NCBI GenBank assembly: GCA_036583965.1
Contig: JAZBQD010000019.1
Span: 1,240,001 to 1,304,000, forward strand
Length of the DNA stretch: 64,000 bases
Direction: 5' to 3'
DNA from: Prunella strophiata
Lineage: Eukaryota; Chordata; Aves; Passeriformes; Prunellidae
The position numbers were made by a program, and so were the translations under genes. Under the pieces are notes generated by a model. It did no database searches, was not told where the DNA came from, and was given only the letters and a program-made list of their open reading frames with translations. Shown here in pieces: positions 45,201-57,200 of the stretch (position 1 is its first letter; every line of letters starts with the position of its first letter).

Positions 45201-48200
45201 GGAGCTGGGAAGGGGCTGGAGAATTCCTGAGGAGCTGGGAAGGGGCTGGAGAATTCCTGAGGAGCTGGGAAGGGGCTGGAGAATTCCTGAGGGAGCTGGA
45301 AGGGAATGGAGAATCCCTGAGGAGCTGGGAAGGGGCTGGAGAATTCCTGAGGAGCTGGGAAGGGAATGGAGAATTCCTGAGGAGCAGGGAAGGGAATGGA
45401 GAATTCCTGAGGAGCTGGGAAGGGGATGGAGAATCCCTGAGGACCTGGGAAGGGAATGGAGAATTCCTGAGGAGCTGGGAAGGGGCTGGAGAATTCCTGA
45501 GGAGCTGGGAAGGGAATGGAGAATTCCTGAGGGAGCTGGAAGGGAATGGAGAATCCCTGAGGAGCTGGGAAGGGAATGGAGAATCCCTGAGGGAGCTGGA
45601 AGGGAATGGAGAATTCCTGAGGGAGCTGGGAAGGGAATGGAGAATTCCTGAGGAGCTGGGAAGGGAATGGAGAATTCCTGAGGGAGCTGGGAAGGGGCTG
45701 GAGAATTCCTGAGGAGCTGGGAAGGGGCTGGAGAATTCCTGAGGAGCTGGGAAGGGAATGGAGAATCCCTGAGGAGCTGGGAAGGGGCTGGAGAATTCCT
45801 GAGGAGCTGGGAAGGGAATGGAGAATCCCTGAGGAGCTGGGAAGGGGCTGGAGAATTCCTGAGGGAGCTGGGAAGGGAATGGAGAATCCCTGAGGAGCTG
45901 GGAAGGGAATGGAGAATCCCTGAGGAGCTGGGAAGGGAATGGAGAATTCCTGAGGAGCTGGGAAGGGGCTGGAGAATCCCTGAGGAGCTGGGAAGGGAAT
46001 GGAGAATTCCTGAGGAGCTGGGAAGGGAATGGAGAATCCCTGAGGAGCTGGGAAGGGAATGGAGAATTCCTGAGGAGCTGGGAAGGGAATGGAGAATTCC
46101 TGAGGAGCTGGGAAGGGAATGGAGAATTCCTGAGGAGCTGGGAAGGGGCTGGAGAATCCCTGAGGAGCTGGGAAGGGGCTGGAGAATCCCTGAGGAGCTG
46201 GGAAGGGAATGGAGAATCCCTGAGGAGCTGGGAAGGGGCTGGAGAATTCCTGAGGAGCTGGGAAGGGGCTGGAGAATCCCTGAGGAGCTGGGAAGGGGCT
46301 GGAGAATTCCTGAGGAGCTGGGAAGGGAATGGAGAATCCTGAGGGAGCTGGGAAGGGAATGGAGAATCCCTGAGGAGCTGGGAAGGGAATGGAGAATTCC
46401 TGAGGAGCTGGGAAGGGAATGGAGAATTCCTGAGGAGCTGGGAAGGGAATGGAGAATTCCTGAGGAGCTGGGAAGGGGCTGGAGAATCCCTGAGGAGCTG
46501 GGAGGGAATGGAGAATCCCTGAGGAGCTGGGAAGGGAATGGAGAATCCCTGAGGAGCTGGGAAGGGGCTGGAGAATCCCTGAGGAGCTGGGAAGGGAATG
46601 GAGAATCCCTGAGGAGCTGGGAAGGGAATGGAGAATCCCTGAGGGAGCTGGAAGGGAATGGAGAATCCTGAGGGAGCTGGGAAGGGGCTGGAGAATTCCT
46701 GAGGAGCTGGGAAGGGAATGGAGAATCCTGAGGGAGCTGGGAAGGGAATGGAGAATCCTGAGGGAGCTGGGAAGGGAATGGAGAATTCCTGAGGAGCTGG
46801 GAAGGGGCTGGAGAATTCCTGAGGAGCTGGGAAGGGAATGGAGAATCCTGAGGGAGCTGGGAAGGGAATGGAGAATCCCTGAGGAGCTGGGAAGGGGCTG
46901 GAGAATTCCTGAGGAGCTGGGAAGGGAATGGAGAATTCCTGAGGAGCTGGGAAGGGGCTGGAGAATTCCTGAGGAGCTGGGAAGGGAATGGAGAATCCCT
47001 GAGGGAGCTGGAAGGGAATGGAGAATTCCTGAGGAGCTGGGAAGGGAATGGAGAATCCCTGAGGGAGCTGGGAAGGGAATGGAGAATCCTGAGGGAGCTG
47101 GGAAGGGGCTGGAGAATTCCTGAGGGAGCTGGGAAGGGAATGGAGAATCCCTGAGGAGCTGGGAAGGGAATGGAGAATTCCTGAGGGAGCTGGGCAGGGG
47201 CTGGAGAACCTGAGGGCTGGGAAGGGAATGGAGAATCCTAGAGGAGCTGGGCGGGAATGGAGATCCGGGAGCTGGGCAGGGGCTGAAGCCTGGAGCAGAG
47301 GAGGCTCAGGGGGCCCTTGTGGCTCTGCACAGCTCCTGCCAGGAGGGCACAGCCGGGGGGTCGGGCTCTGCTCCAGGGAACAGGGACAGGAGCAGAGGGA
47401 ACGGCCTCAGGCTGGGCCAGGGCAGGCTCAGGGTGGGCACAGCAGCAATTTCCCCATGGAAAGGGGGCTCAGGCCTTGGCAGGGGCTGCCCAGGGAGCTT
47501 TGGAGTGCCCAGTCACTGTTCTTGGAGGTCTTTTCCAACCTCAGTGATTCCATGACTCTTAAGATTCCTGTTGACATGAGTAACCAGACACCTTTCCCTC
47601 CTCTCCCAGAGGATGTGCTCAAGGATCACTTTAATTAACTGACCAAATTAATGAGAGCAGCCTTCCAGTTCTGCTGGCTTTAACCAGGGTGGTCCAGCCT
47701 TGTCAAGCCAGAGACATGGATCAGACCCAAGAGTGGATTCCAGAGCCAGCATTCCCTGTGTGGCTGCACCTCCTCTGTGCCCAGCACAGCACATCCTGTG
47801 AGCCCCTCTCCTCCCTGCAGCCAGGCTGTGTGGGAGGCATCCAGGTGATTCCTGCCACAGGCACTGTCCTAACAGTGCTGGGATAATGACTGCACTCAAA
47901 GTTTGTTTGGAAGGGACCTTAAATCCCATCCCCTTCCACCTCTGCCAAGGGCAGGGACACCTTCCACTAGCCCGGGCGTGCTCCAACCCAACCCTTACTG
48001 CCGTGCCCAGCTCCCAGGAATGCTCCCAGCCCCTGTCCCACCCTGTCCCCGGGCACAGCCCCAGGGCACAGCCCTGCCCAGCTCCCAGCAGTGCTCCCAG
48101 CCCCTGACCCACCCTGTCCCCGGGCACAGCCCGTGCCCAGCTCCCAGGAATGCTCCCAGCCCCTGTCCCACCCTGTCCCCGGGCACAGCCCCAGGGCACA

Positions 48201-51200
48201 GCCCGTGCCCAGCTCCCAGCAGTGCTCCCAGCCCCTGTCCCACCCTGTCCCCGGGCACAGCCCCAGGGCACAGCCCGTGCCCAGCTCCCAGGAATGCTCC
48301 CAGCCCCTGTCCCCCGGGCACAGCCTGTGCCCAGCTCCCAGGAATGCTCACAGCCCCTGTCCCCAGGGCACAGCCCGTGCCCAGCTCCCAGGAATGCTCC
48401 CAGCTCCCAGCCCCTGTCCCCGGGCACAGCCCCGTGCCCAGCTCCCAGAAATGCTCCCAGCCCCTGTCCCACCCTGTCCCCGGGCACAGCCCGTGCCCAG
48501 CTCCCAGGAATGCTCCCAGCCCCTGTCCCACCCTGTCCCCAGGGCACAGCCCGTGCCCAGCTCCCAGCAGTGCTCCCAGCCCCTGTCCCACCCTGTCCCC
48601 GGGCACACCCGTGCTCACCGCGTTTGCTGGGAGCTGTCCTGGGCAAACCTGGCCGTGGCCGGCAGCAGCCGCTCAGCCACGGGCCGGCCGCCGGCCAGGA
48701 GGCGCTCGGGGCCCAGGCGCTGCACCAGGTCGGCCAGGTGCTGTGCTGTGCATCTCCTCACGGCCGAGTGCAGGTGGCTGCAGAGGGAAAGAGGCCTGAG
48801 GGGCAGCCCGGGCACGGTGCCCGCAGCACCCACCCCCTGCCAGCCCGGCACAGCCCTGGCACCGCGGCAGCCCGAGGGGCTGGGCTGGGCGGCGCCATCC
48901 CACCCCTGCCGTGGGCAGACACCTTCCACTGCAGCTGCTCTTGTTGGACACAGGCAGGGAGCTCCTGGAATTTCAGCTCTGGTTTTCCTTCAAATAATTT
49001 CATTTTACAAAGCACATGACTGTTCTTTCAATGAGCTCTAGGAAAACCAGTCTGTGCTCAGAGACACATCCTGGGCACTTGACTAAAAGTGACTAAACCA
49101 AATTGACTTGGTAACACTTTAAAATTGACTAAAGCAGTGTTCAATCAACTCCTAAAGATCCTGCAGGAGTCTCCTGATCCCTGCTTTGTACAAAATAAAC
49201 ACCTGTGCTGATGCAAAGGAGAGAACAGCCAGAATCAGCTTTCAAACTCGTGCAGCAAATGATCCTTTTATCTAAACCCTGCTGGTCCCACTTGTGTTCA
49301 GGAACAAAATCCTGCAAACTCTAATGTCTCCAATTTTATATTTGGATTAAAAATGCCTACTTTGAGGACAATTTGTAACTCCTGCTGCACTTTCAAGGGG
49401 AAAACAGGAATTGACAGGCTGAGAGACCTCACTCCATGAAGCAAACAAGCCCCTGCTCATGGAAACAGCTGGAGAACATTTGCATGCACACAAAACCTTA
49501 GAGCTAAACATGGTGCATACTGGTAAGAAACAGGATTTTTAAATTCCTGAAGTAAAATCACTCTCAGCTCTATCCCTGAATCATGCTCTTGGATCATGAA
49601 TCTCCTCACAGAATCCCAGACTAGGTTGGGAAGGGACCTGAAAGCTCATCTTGGTCCAACCCCTGCCATGGGCTGGGACACCTTCCCACTGGAATTATTC
49701 TTGTGGGTAAAGTCAAACCCAGCTTTGGAGCTGATGAAGAATCAGTATTTCTGTCTAGTCAGGCCTGCCAGCATTAGAGTCATGACCACAGTGGGCTGGA
49801 AAGGAGCTGAGCAGAAACCAGGTACATTTTAAGGGGTCTCATGAATTGTAAGTGACACCATAATTGCAGAATTATGTTGTGGTGAATTTAAGCAAATCAG
49901 CCCAATTTAGAGAGAACATCCCTTGTGGAATTACAGTTGTGTCAAACAATCCTTTTCACTTCTTCCTGAGACACGAATTTCCCCTTTGAAGGGTAATTCC
50001 ATATTCCTGGTCCCAGCCTCTGGAGCTGGAGCTGCCCTGTGCTCCAGGAGCTTTCCTGCTGACAGGGCCAGAGCTTCCTGAAGCCAGGCCTAGAAAAGCT
50101 GCACCTTCAGGCCATGCCCTGATGTGTTATCCATTAAAAACTCCTGTACTCCATGAGTTAGGAAAGTCTGTGCTGTGAACAGATTAATCTGTGCCCAAAT
50201 GCTGTATTCAGCTCAATTCTGATGCCTTAGATAGCAGAAAACCCATACAAACTCACAAAGTGGAGGGGCAAATCCCTACAGAAACCCCTGAGCAGGTGAG
50301 TTTGGCTCTGCCAGGGAAGGTGGGAGTCTGGCAGAGACAGCTCTGACCAGGAGGGCCAAGGGTCTCTGAAGGGAGAGCCCTAAGAGACTTCCCCTTGCTG
50401 CTGGATGACAGCCAGGGGCAGTTACTGCCTGCTGCTCCTAAATTCACAAAATCATGGAATCAGCCTGGGTTGGGCTGGAATGGATCATAAACCCATGGGC
50501 AGGGACACCTTCCCCTATCCCAGGTTGCTCCAAGCCCTGTCCAGCCTGGCCTTGGGCACTGCCAGGGGTGGGGCATCCATCCCAAGTCAGTCTGAATCCC
50601 AGTAATTCAGACAGAATGGAAAGCCCAAGGCTGAGTTTTGCCTTTCAGTTTAAAGAGCAGGAAACTGCAGTAGAGCTGTCAGGAGACAGAATCCATGCAT
50701 CCCCCAACAACCAGCTGCCCAGGAAACGAAAGAGAACATTTTCCAGCAAGACTAACTCTGAGGATTGGAGCTGTGCAGGAAATCTGTGGAGAGATTTTGA
50801 ATGGAGCACCTGAAACGTGTCATGAATGAGAAATGGAGCCTGGGGAATGTCACCAAGGGGTGGCAGAGAAGAGAGGAAGCACCCAGCTGAGATGTGGTGA
50901 GCAGTGAATGAGGATGGAAAAGGAAAACAGACTGAACAGGGCCAGGGAAAGAAGGGAATTAACTCCAGAAAAGAATGGCCACCAGCTCTGAGGAGGAAAT
51001 TAAAATGCAGACACAAAGGCTCAGCCTAGAGAGGAGGAATCAAGCAAGACAGATGCAGCTAGAGAACTGTGAGTTATCAATCAGTTTTCTAAATAGAGAG
51101 AGGTGCTGAAAACTGGCCAAGGCAGGAACTGACTGCAGAGCAAAGGAGGAAAAGAAAGAACATTATGTCAGCTTTACCAGGCAAAGCAAAACAGCAGCTC

Positions 51201-54200
51201 CCCAACAATATACAGTAACAGCAAATAAAATCACTGAAGTGGTGCAAAACAGCCAGAAAATACACCAAGCTCCAAAATCAACAGCCAGCCTCTTACATAA
51301 TGCACAGAAAGGAACAGAGGGGCTTTAATTCCACTTATGCCAAAACATTGCCCTGGGTAGAGATTTAGCACAGCTGATTGACTGGTTTTCAAATTTCTGT
51401 CTACTGTACTCTGATTTGGTGTTAAAAAGCCTACATTTGATAAATTTACTCTATTCACAATATTCTTTATAAAGTCTTTATAGGAATTACCTTTGCCCTC
51501 CATTTATAAGAGAACAAAGTGCACGTGCTGGAGTCACATTATTAACCATGGCCTTCAGTGCCTTGTCTACCTCTTCCCTTATAAAAGTGTTGGATTCCCC
51601 AGCTTTGTGCAAAAGGACTTTTACTGCATTATCTAGTTCTTGATCCATGCTCTTTTTCAGGTGGGTGAACAAATCCCCTAAACAGACCACAGCAGCTCGA
51701 GAAACACCTGAGCGTAAATTCTTGACCTGCACACAGGAAAAACCCAAAAAACAATGAATAATGTTGATCAGAGAGACTTTAAAATAAATATTCATGTTTG
51801 CCCTTTGTCATTTTCAAGTAACATTACAAGCAACTGAGAAACACAATTTCTAACTTGATTCACAATGGATGAGAATTAAAATACACACTCATAAAAATGT
51901 TATAAAGTTAAAATCTACATTTTCCCAGCCTCTGAGTCTCAAATCATCTTTGAGACTGCCCAGTTGAGGAAAACTCACCAGAGGTGAGCATACATCACTT
52001 CAGAGAGCTGTAAAATACATATACACACACAGAGAGCCAGTGGAATATTCTGATAGGAAAATTTAACCTCTTGAGCCACAGCCAGAGTTGTTTCGTGGAG
52101 CTTTGCAGTCAGAATAGGGGCATGGTAGGCAGACAAGCACCTGACAAAGTTCAGACCTTCAATTTTCTTCTCCCTGTGTGAAAACATAATATTGAAATTC
52201 CATCCATTTGAAAAGTCTCATTAAAATACTCAGGTGTGGAATTCTAAGGAACCAAATAGCAAAAAAAAAAAATAGATGCTAAAATAAAGCAATGAGAAAT
52301 AATCCCAGAATGGCTTGGAGTTCAAAAGGACCTGAAATCCCTGCCATGAGCAGGGACACCTCCCACTGTCCCAGCTGCTCCAAGTCCAGCCTGGCCTTGG
52401 GCACTGCCAGGGATCCAGGGGCAGCCACAGCTGCTCTGGGCACCCTGTGCCAGGGCTGCCCACCCTCCCAGCCAAGAAATAAAGCAGAAAACTCCTTCCA
52501 AGCAGATCTGCCTTTTCCTGTGGGACTGTTCCAGCACAGCAGCCTCTCAGCAGAGTGCCACAGGTCTGGTCCCAGCTGGCACCAGTGAGCAATTAAAGGA
52601 TCTGTTTCCTTCCCCAGACTGAAGGCAGCAGCTCTGTAAGCACATCCCAACTCGGGAAGCACCAAAGAGATGCTTTTATTCCACACAATCACCAAGGATG
52701 AGCTGCTAATTCCACAGAGAGCACCTAAGGGAGCTCCTGATTCAGCAGAGAGCACCAAGGCTGGGCTGGGCTGATCATTCCACACAGAGAACCAAGGCTG
52801 GGCTGATCATTCCACACAGAGAATCAAAGCTGGGCTGATCATTCCACACAGAGAACCAAGGCTGGGCTGATCATTCCACACAGAGCACCAGGAAGGTGTT
52901 GGTGGTGCCTCTCCAGCCCTTAAACTCAGCCTCTCTAAGTCTCTGAAAGCCCAGCTCCCAGCCCTAATTTACAATCCTCCTCTAACCTCAAACTTGACTG
53001 AACCCCTCTGTCAGATTTAGTCTTTTTCTGATGGGGTAACTGAGAGGCATTTAAAAAACTTGTATTTTTAAAAACATTTATATTTACACAGTATGTATTT
53101 GCTTACATACAAATAAAAATTTGTATTTGATGTTGATGATAATAATAATAGTAATAATATTAGGAGGAAGAAGAAGCAGAAGCAGAAGAAGCAGAGGAAG
53201 AAGAAGCAGAAGAAGCAGAAGAAGCAGAAGAAGAAGCAGAAGAAGAAAAGGAAAAAGAAAAAAAGAAGAAAAGAAGAAAAAAATTGTATTTGTTCACATA
53301 CAAACACATACTATGTAAACCTTCTGTCAAACATTAACAATTCTCTACAATCCATTTCCCACCCCCCGTTTTTCTCCTCTCTCACTCCGTCCCGTGGCTG
53401 TTTTTGCCATTTTGCCGTGTTTGCCAGCCAGCCGTGCCCGTGCCCGCCCTGCCCAGCCCCGGCACGCACCAGTCGTGGTCAGCCAGCAGTGCCAGCGCCT
53501 CTGCCAGCGCGGGCTCGGGCCGGGCGAAGGGCAGCAGCTCGGCGGGGTCCAGCACCTCGGGGCTCTGGGTCACCGGCGGCTCCCGGCAGCGGCCCCGCCC
53601 GGCCGGCTCCTCTGGGGACAGGGACACAGCGTCAGCGACAGGGACACAGCGGCAGGGACAGGGACACAGCGGCAGGGACAGGGACACAGCGACAGGGACA
53701 GGGACACAGCGGCAGCGACAGGGACACAGCGGCAGGGACACAGCGGCAGGGACACGGACACAGCGGCAGGGACAGGGACACAAGCGGCAGGGACAGGACA
53801 CAGCGGCAGGGACACAGCGGCAGGGACACAGCCTTAGGGACAGGGACACAGCGACAGGGACACAGCGGCAGGGACAGGGACACAGCGACAGGGACAGGGA
53901 CACAGCGTCAGCGACAGGGACACGGACACAGCGGCAGGGACAGGGACACAGCGGCAGGGACACAGCGGCAGGGACAGGGACACAGCGGCAGGGACAGGGA
54001 CACAGCGGCAGGGACAGGGACACAGCGGCAGGGACACAGCGGCAGGGACAGGGACACAGCGGCAGGGACACGGACACAGCGGCAGGGACACGGACACAGC
54101 GGCAGGGACACAGCGGCAGGGACACGGACACAGCGGCAGGGACACAGCGGCAGGGACAGGGACACAGCGGCAGGGACAGGGACACGCGGCAGGGACAGGG

Positions 54201-57200
54201 ACACAGCGACAGGGACACAGCGACAGGGACACAGCGCAGGGACACGGACACAGCGGCAGGGACAGGGACACAAGCGGCAGGGACAGGACACAGCGGCAGG
54301 GACACAGCGGCAGGGACAGGACACAGCGGCAGGGACAGGGACACAGCGGCGGGACAGGGACACAGCGGCAGGGACAGGGACACAGCGGCAGGGACACGGA
54401 CACAGCGGCAGGGACAGGGACACAGCGGCAGGGACAGGGACACAGCGGCAGGGACACAGCGGCAGGGACACAGCGGCAGGGACACAGCCTTAGGGACAGG
54501 GACACAGCGGCAGGGACAGGGACACAGCGACAGGGACACGGACACAGCGGCAGGGACAGGGACACAGCGGCAGGGACACGGACACAGCGGCAGGGACACA
54601 GCGGCAGGGACAGGGACACACCGGCAGGGGACAGGGACACAGCGACATGGACACAGCGGCAGGGACACAGCCTTAGGGACAGGGACACAGCGGCAGGGAC
54701 AGGGACACAGCGGCAGGGACACAGCGGCAGGGACACAGCGGCAGGGACACAGCCTTAGGGACAGGGACACAGCGGCAGGGACAGGGACACAGCGTCAGCG
54801 ACAGGGACACAGCGACATGGACACAGCGTTAGGGACAGGGACACAGCGGCAGGGACAGGGACACAGCGGCAGGGACAGGGACACACCAGCAGTGACAGGG
54901 GACACACCAGCAGTGACATGGGACACACCATCAGTGACACGGGACACACCAGCAGTGACAGGGGGCACACCAGCAGTGACACGGGACACACCAGCAGTGA
55001 CACAGGGCACAGCAGCAGTGACAGGTGTGACACACCAGAAGTGACACGGGACACACCAGCAGTGACACGGGGCACACCAGCAGTGACAGGGGACACTCCA
55101 GCAGTGACAGGTGTGACACACCAGCAGTGACAGGTGTGACACACCAGCAGTGACATGGGACACACCAGCAGTGACATGGGACACACCAGCAGTGACATGG
55201 GACACACCAGCAGTGACATGGGACACACCAGCAGTGACATGTGACACACCAGCAGTGACACCAGCAGGGCTCTGCCAGCCGCAGGCAGCCACAGGACAGA
55301 CTGAGGCACACGGTGCTGCTGCAGGAACGGGCCTGCAGAGGACACCCAGTCCCAGCCTGGTTCGGGTGGGAAGGAGCTCAAACCCCACCCTTGGGCAGGG
55401 ACACCTCCACTGATGCCTCCAGTTTGATTTTTCCCGTTTTCCAGCCTCTGCACTGCACTGTGTGTGACTCTGAGCTCCACAGCCAGGGCCAGCAGCTCTC
55501 CTCACAGCTCAGGCACACAGAACAATCCTTTCCCAGCCCAGAACCAAGGACACCCCTGCAGCTCCAGCCCCAAAAGTGCAAACAGCAGGGATGGAGGAGA
55601 GCAGCCTGGGAGGGTGGGACTGCATCCCCTGGAGCTGGAGTTGGACACTGAACCCAACATGGGAATGGAGCAGAGCTGATAAAAGTGTGAGAGCTTCCTG
55701 ACCCAGGGTCCATCTTGGGTGCAGCCCTGGCTGGGCTCTTGTGCTGCCCAAGGATGTGTCCTGTGAAAGCCTTTGAATAAATCCCTGCTTTATTCTTTAA
55801 CTCTGCCCAGCCTCTGCTCCAGGGAGCTTCTCCAGGCATCAGCACCATGCCAGGCCAAGCCCTGGCCTTGGACACTGCCAGGGACCCAGGGGCAGCCTCA
55901 ACCAATCAGAGTTTCATTAATGTAAATTCAATTTTGCACACAACCTTCACTTTTAAGAGTCACAAACACAAAGGTAGTGGTGTTTAATGTATAAACAGAT
56001 GCACAGTGTGCTAATAGCATCATAAACCTTGAAGAGACACTAGACAAATTCTGGCCACCTTTGAGCATCATCAGCAGGAGCTGCTACTCTTAACATTTTC
56101 CTACTGCTTATTTTAAAGACAATTCAGTGCCCAAATGTACCCAGAACAGGGCTTTTGGGGACAGGGGGAGTCAGTTTGCTGTTAATGCATTGTATCACTT
56201 CAGATCCTGATCAAACTAAAACCCTTTGATGTTTCATGAATCTCCCTAACAGATTCTAGATGAAAGATGATCAGCTGAATCCCCAGGGAGGAATGAAATC
56301 CCCTCCAGCCCCACAGGACTGATCTTCCAGAGCACCTCAGGACTGTCCACTGCACAAAGAAATTGTATTTTGAAACTGTCCCACTCCACCTACCCAAATA
56401 TTTTAAGAGTTTACTGTCCCAGCTTACCAGAATCTAGCAGGGATGAACACTTTGACCTCTTCAAACTGGATGTTCTTTTCAGGGAAGGGCTCAAGGCCAC
56501 GTTTTCTAAGGACAAAGATCCATTTCTTGGCTGATGTCAGTAAATCCCCACAGAGACTAAACCCTAGGAAAGAAGGAAATGTCCAAACTACAATGAAACC
56601 AACCAGAGCCAGGTTAAAACCCAGTACTACCAGCCCTAATTTCCATTTCAGCTGCATTGAACAGGGAATATTCATTTAAGACAAACCCTCATCCTCACTT
56701 TCTGCTGTGAGTTTCTCTGGTTCACTCATACTCAGTCGAATCCTTTCCCAAGGGAATTCTTCCTTCCCTTCCAAGTCTTTGCTTTCCTGCTGCTCTTTAT
56801 GGTTGTGTTCTTTGTCTTCTTTCCTCTTCCTCCTCAGCTTCTCCTGAGCAGATTTTGACAAGGTCCCTTTTAGCTGCAAAAAAAAATCAAGCATAAGTTA
56901 CCCCAGAATTGGATTCTCCAGTTCCTGATGCTGGCCAAGGTCAGCATGGAAAATCAGGATTTTCTCTGATCTGACCCTTCTCTGTCCTGTGTTCATGACA
57001 CCTTTTGTGCCTCAGGAAAACTCAGCAAATAAATTTAATCCAGTTAAATTTAAATTTAGTTTCATACATTTAATCCATTTACTCCTTTGAATCTGATCCC
57101 ACCAAGGGTTCACATCTTCAGTGGAAATCAGAAAATTCAAGACACTGTAAAGCATTAACTTCAAGTTTTAGTATTCTTCAAATGTTATTTTAAAGGCTTG

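Noticed and set aside
44487..47285. CRISPR-like array in the regular 30-bp repeats
   Set aside because: Units are head to tail with no unique spacers, the genome is eukaryotic, and no cas genes are present. It is a minisatellite.
47648..49041. Frames of about 300 codons on both strands near 48 kb
   Set aside because: They read through the 59-bp minisatellite and through a real TOGARAM1 exon in the wrong frame or strand.
53382..55044. Very long open frames on both strands (over 450 codons each) across the GGGACA repeats
   Set aside because: They consist only of tandem repeat units with lengths that happen to lack stops, have no conserved domain, and overlap a clear intron.
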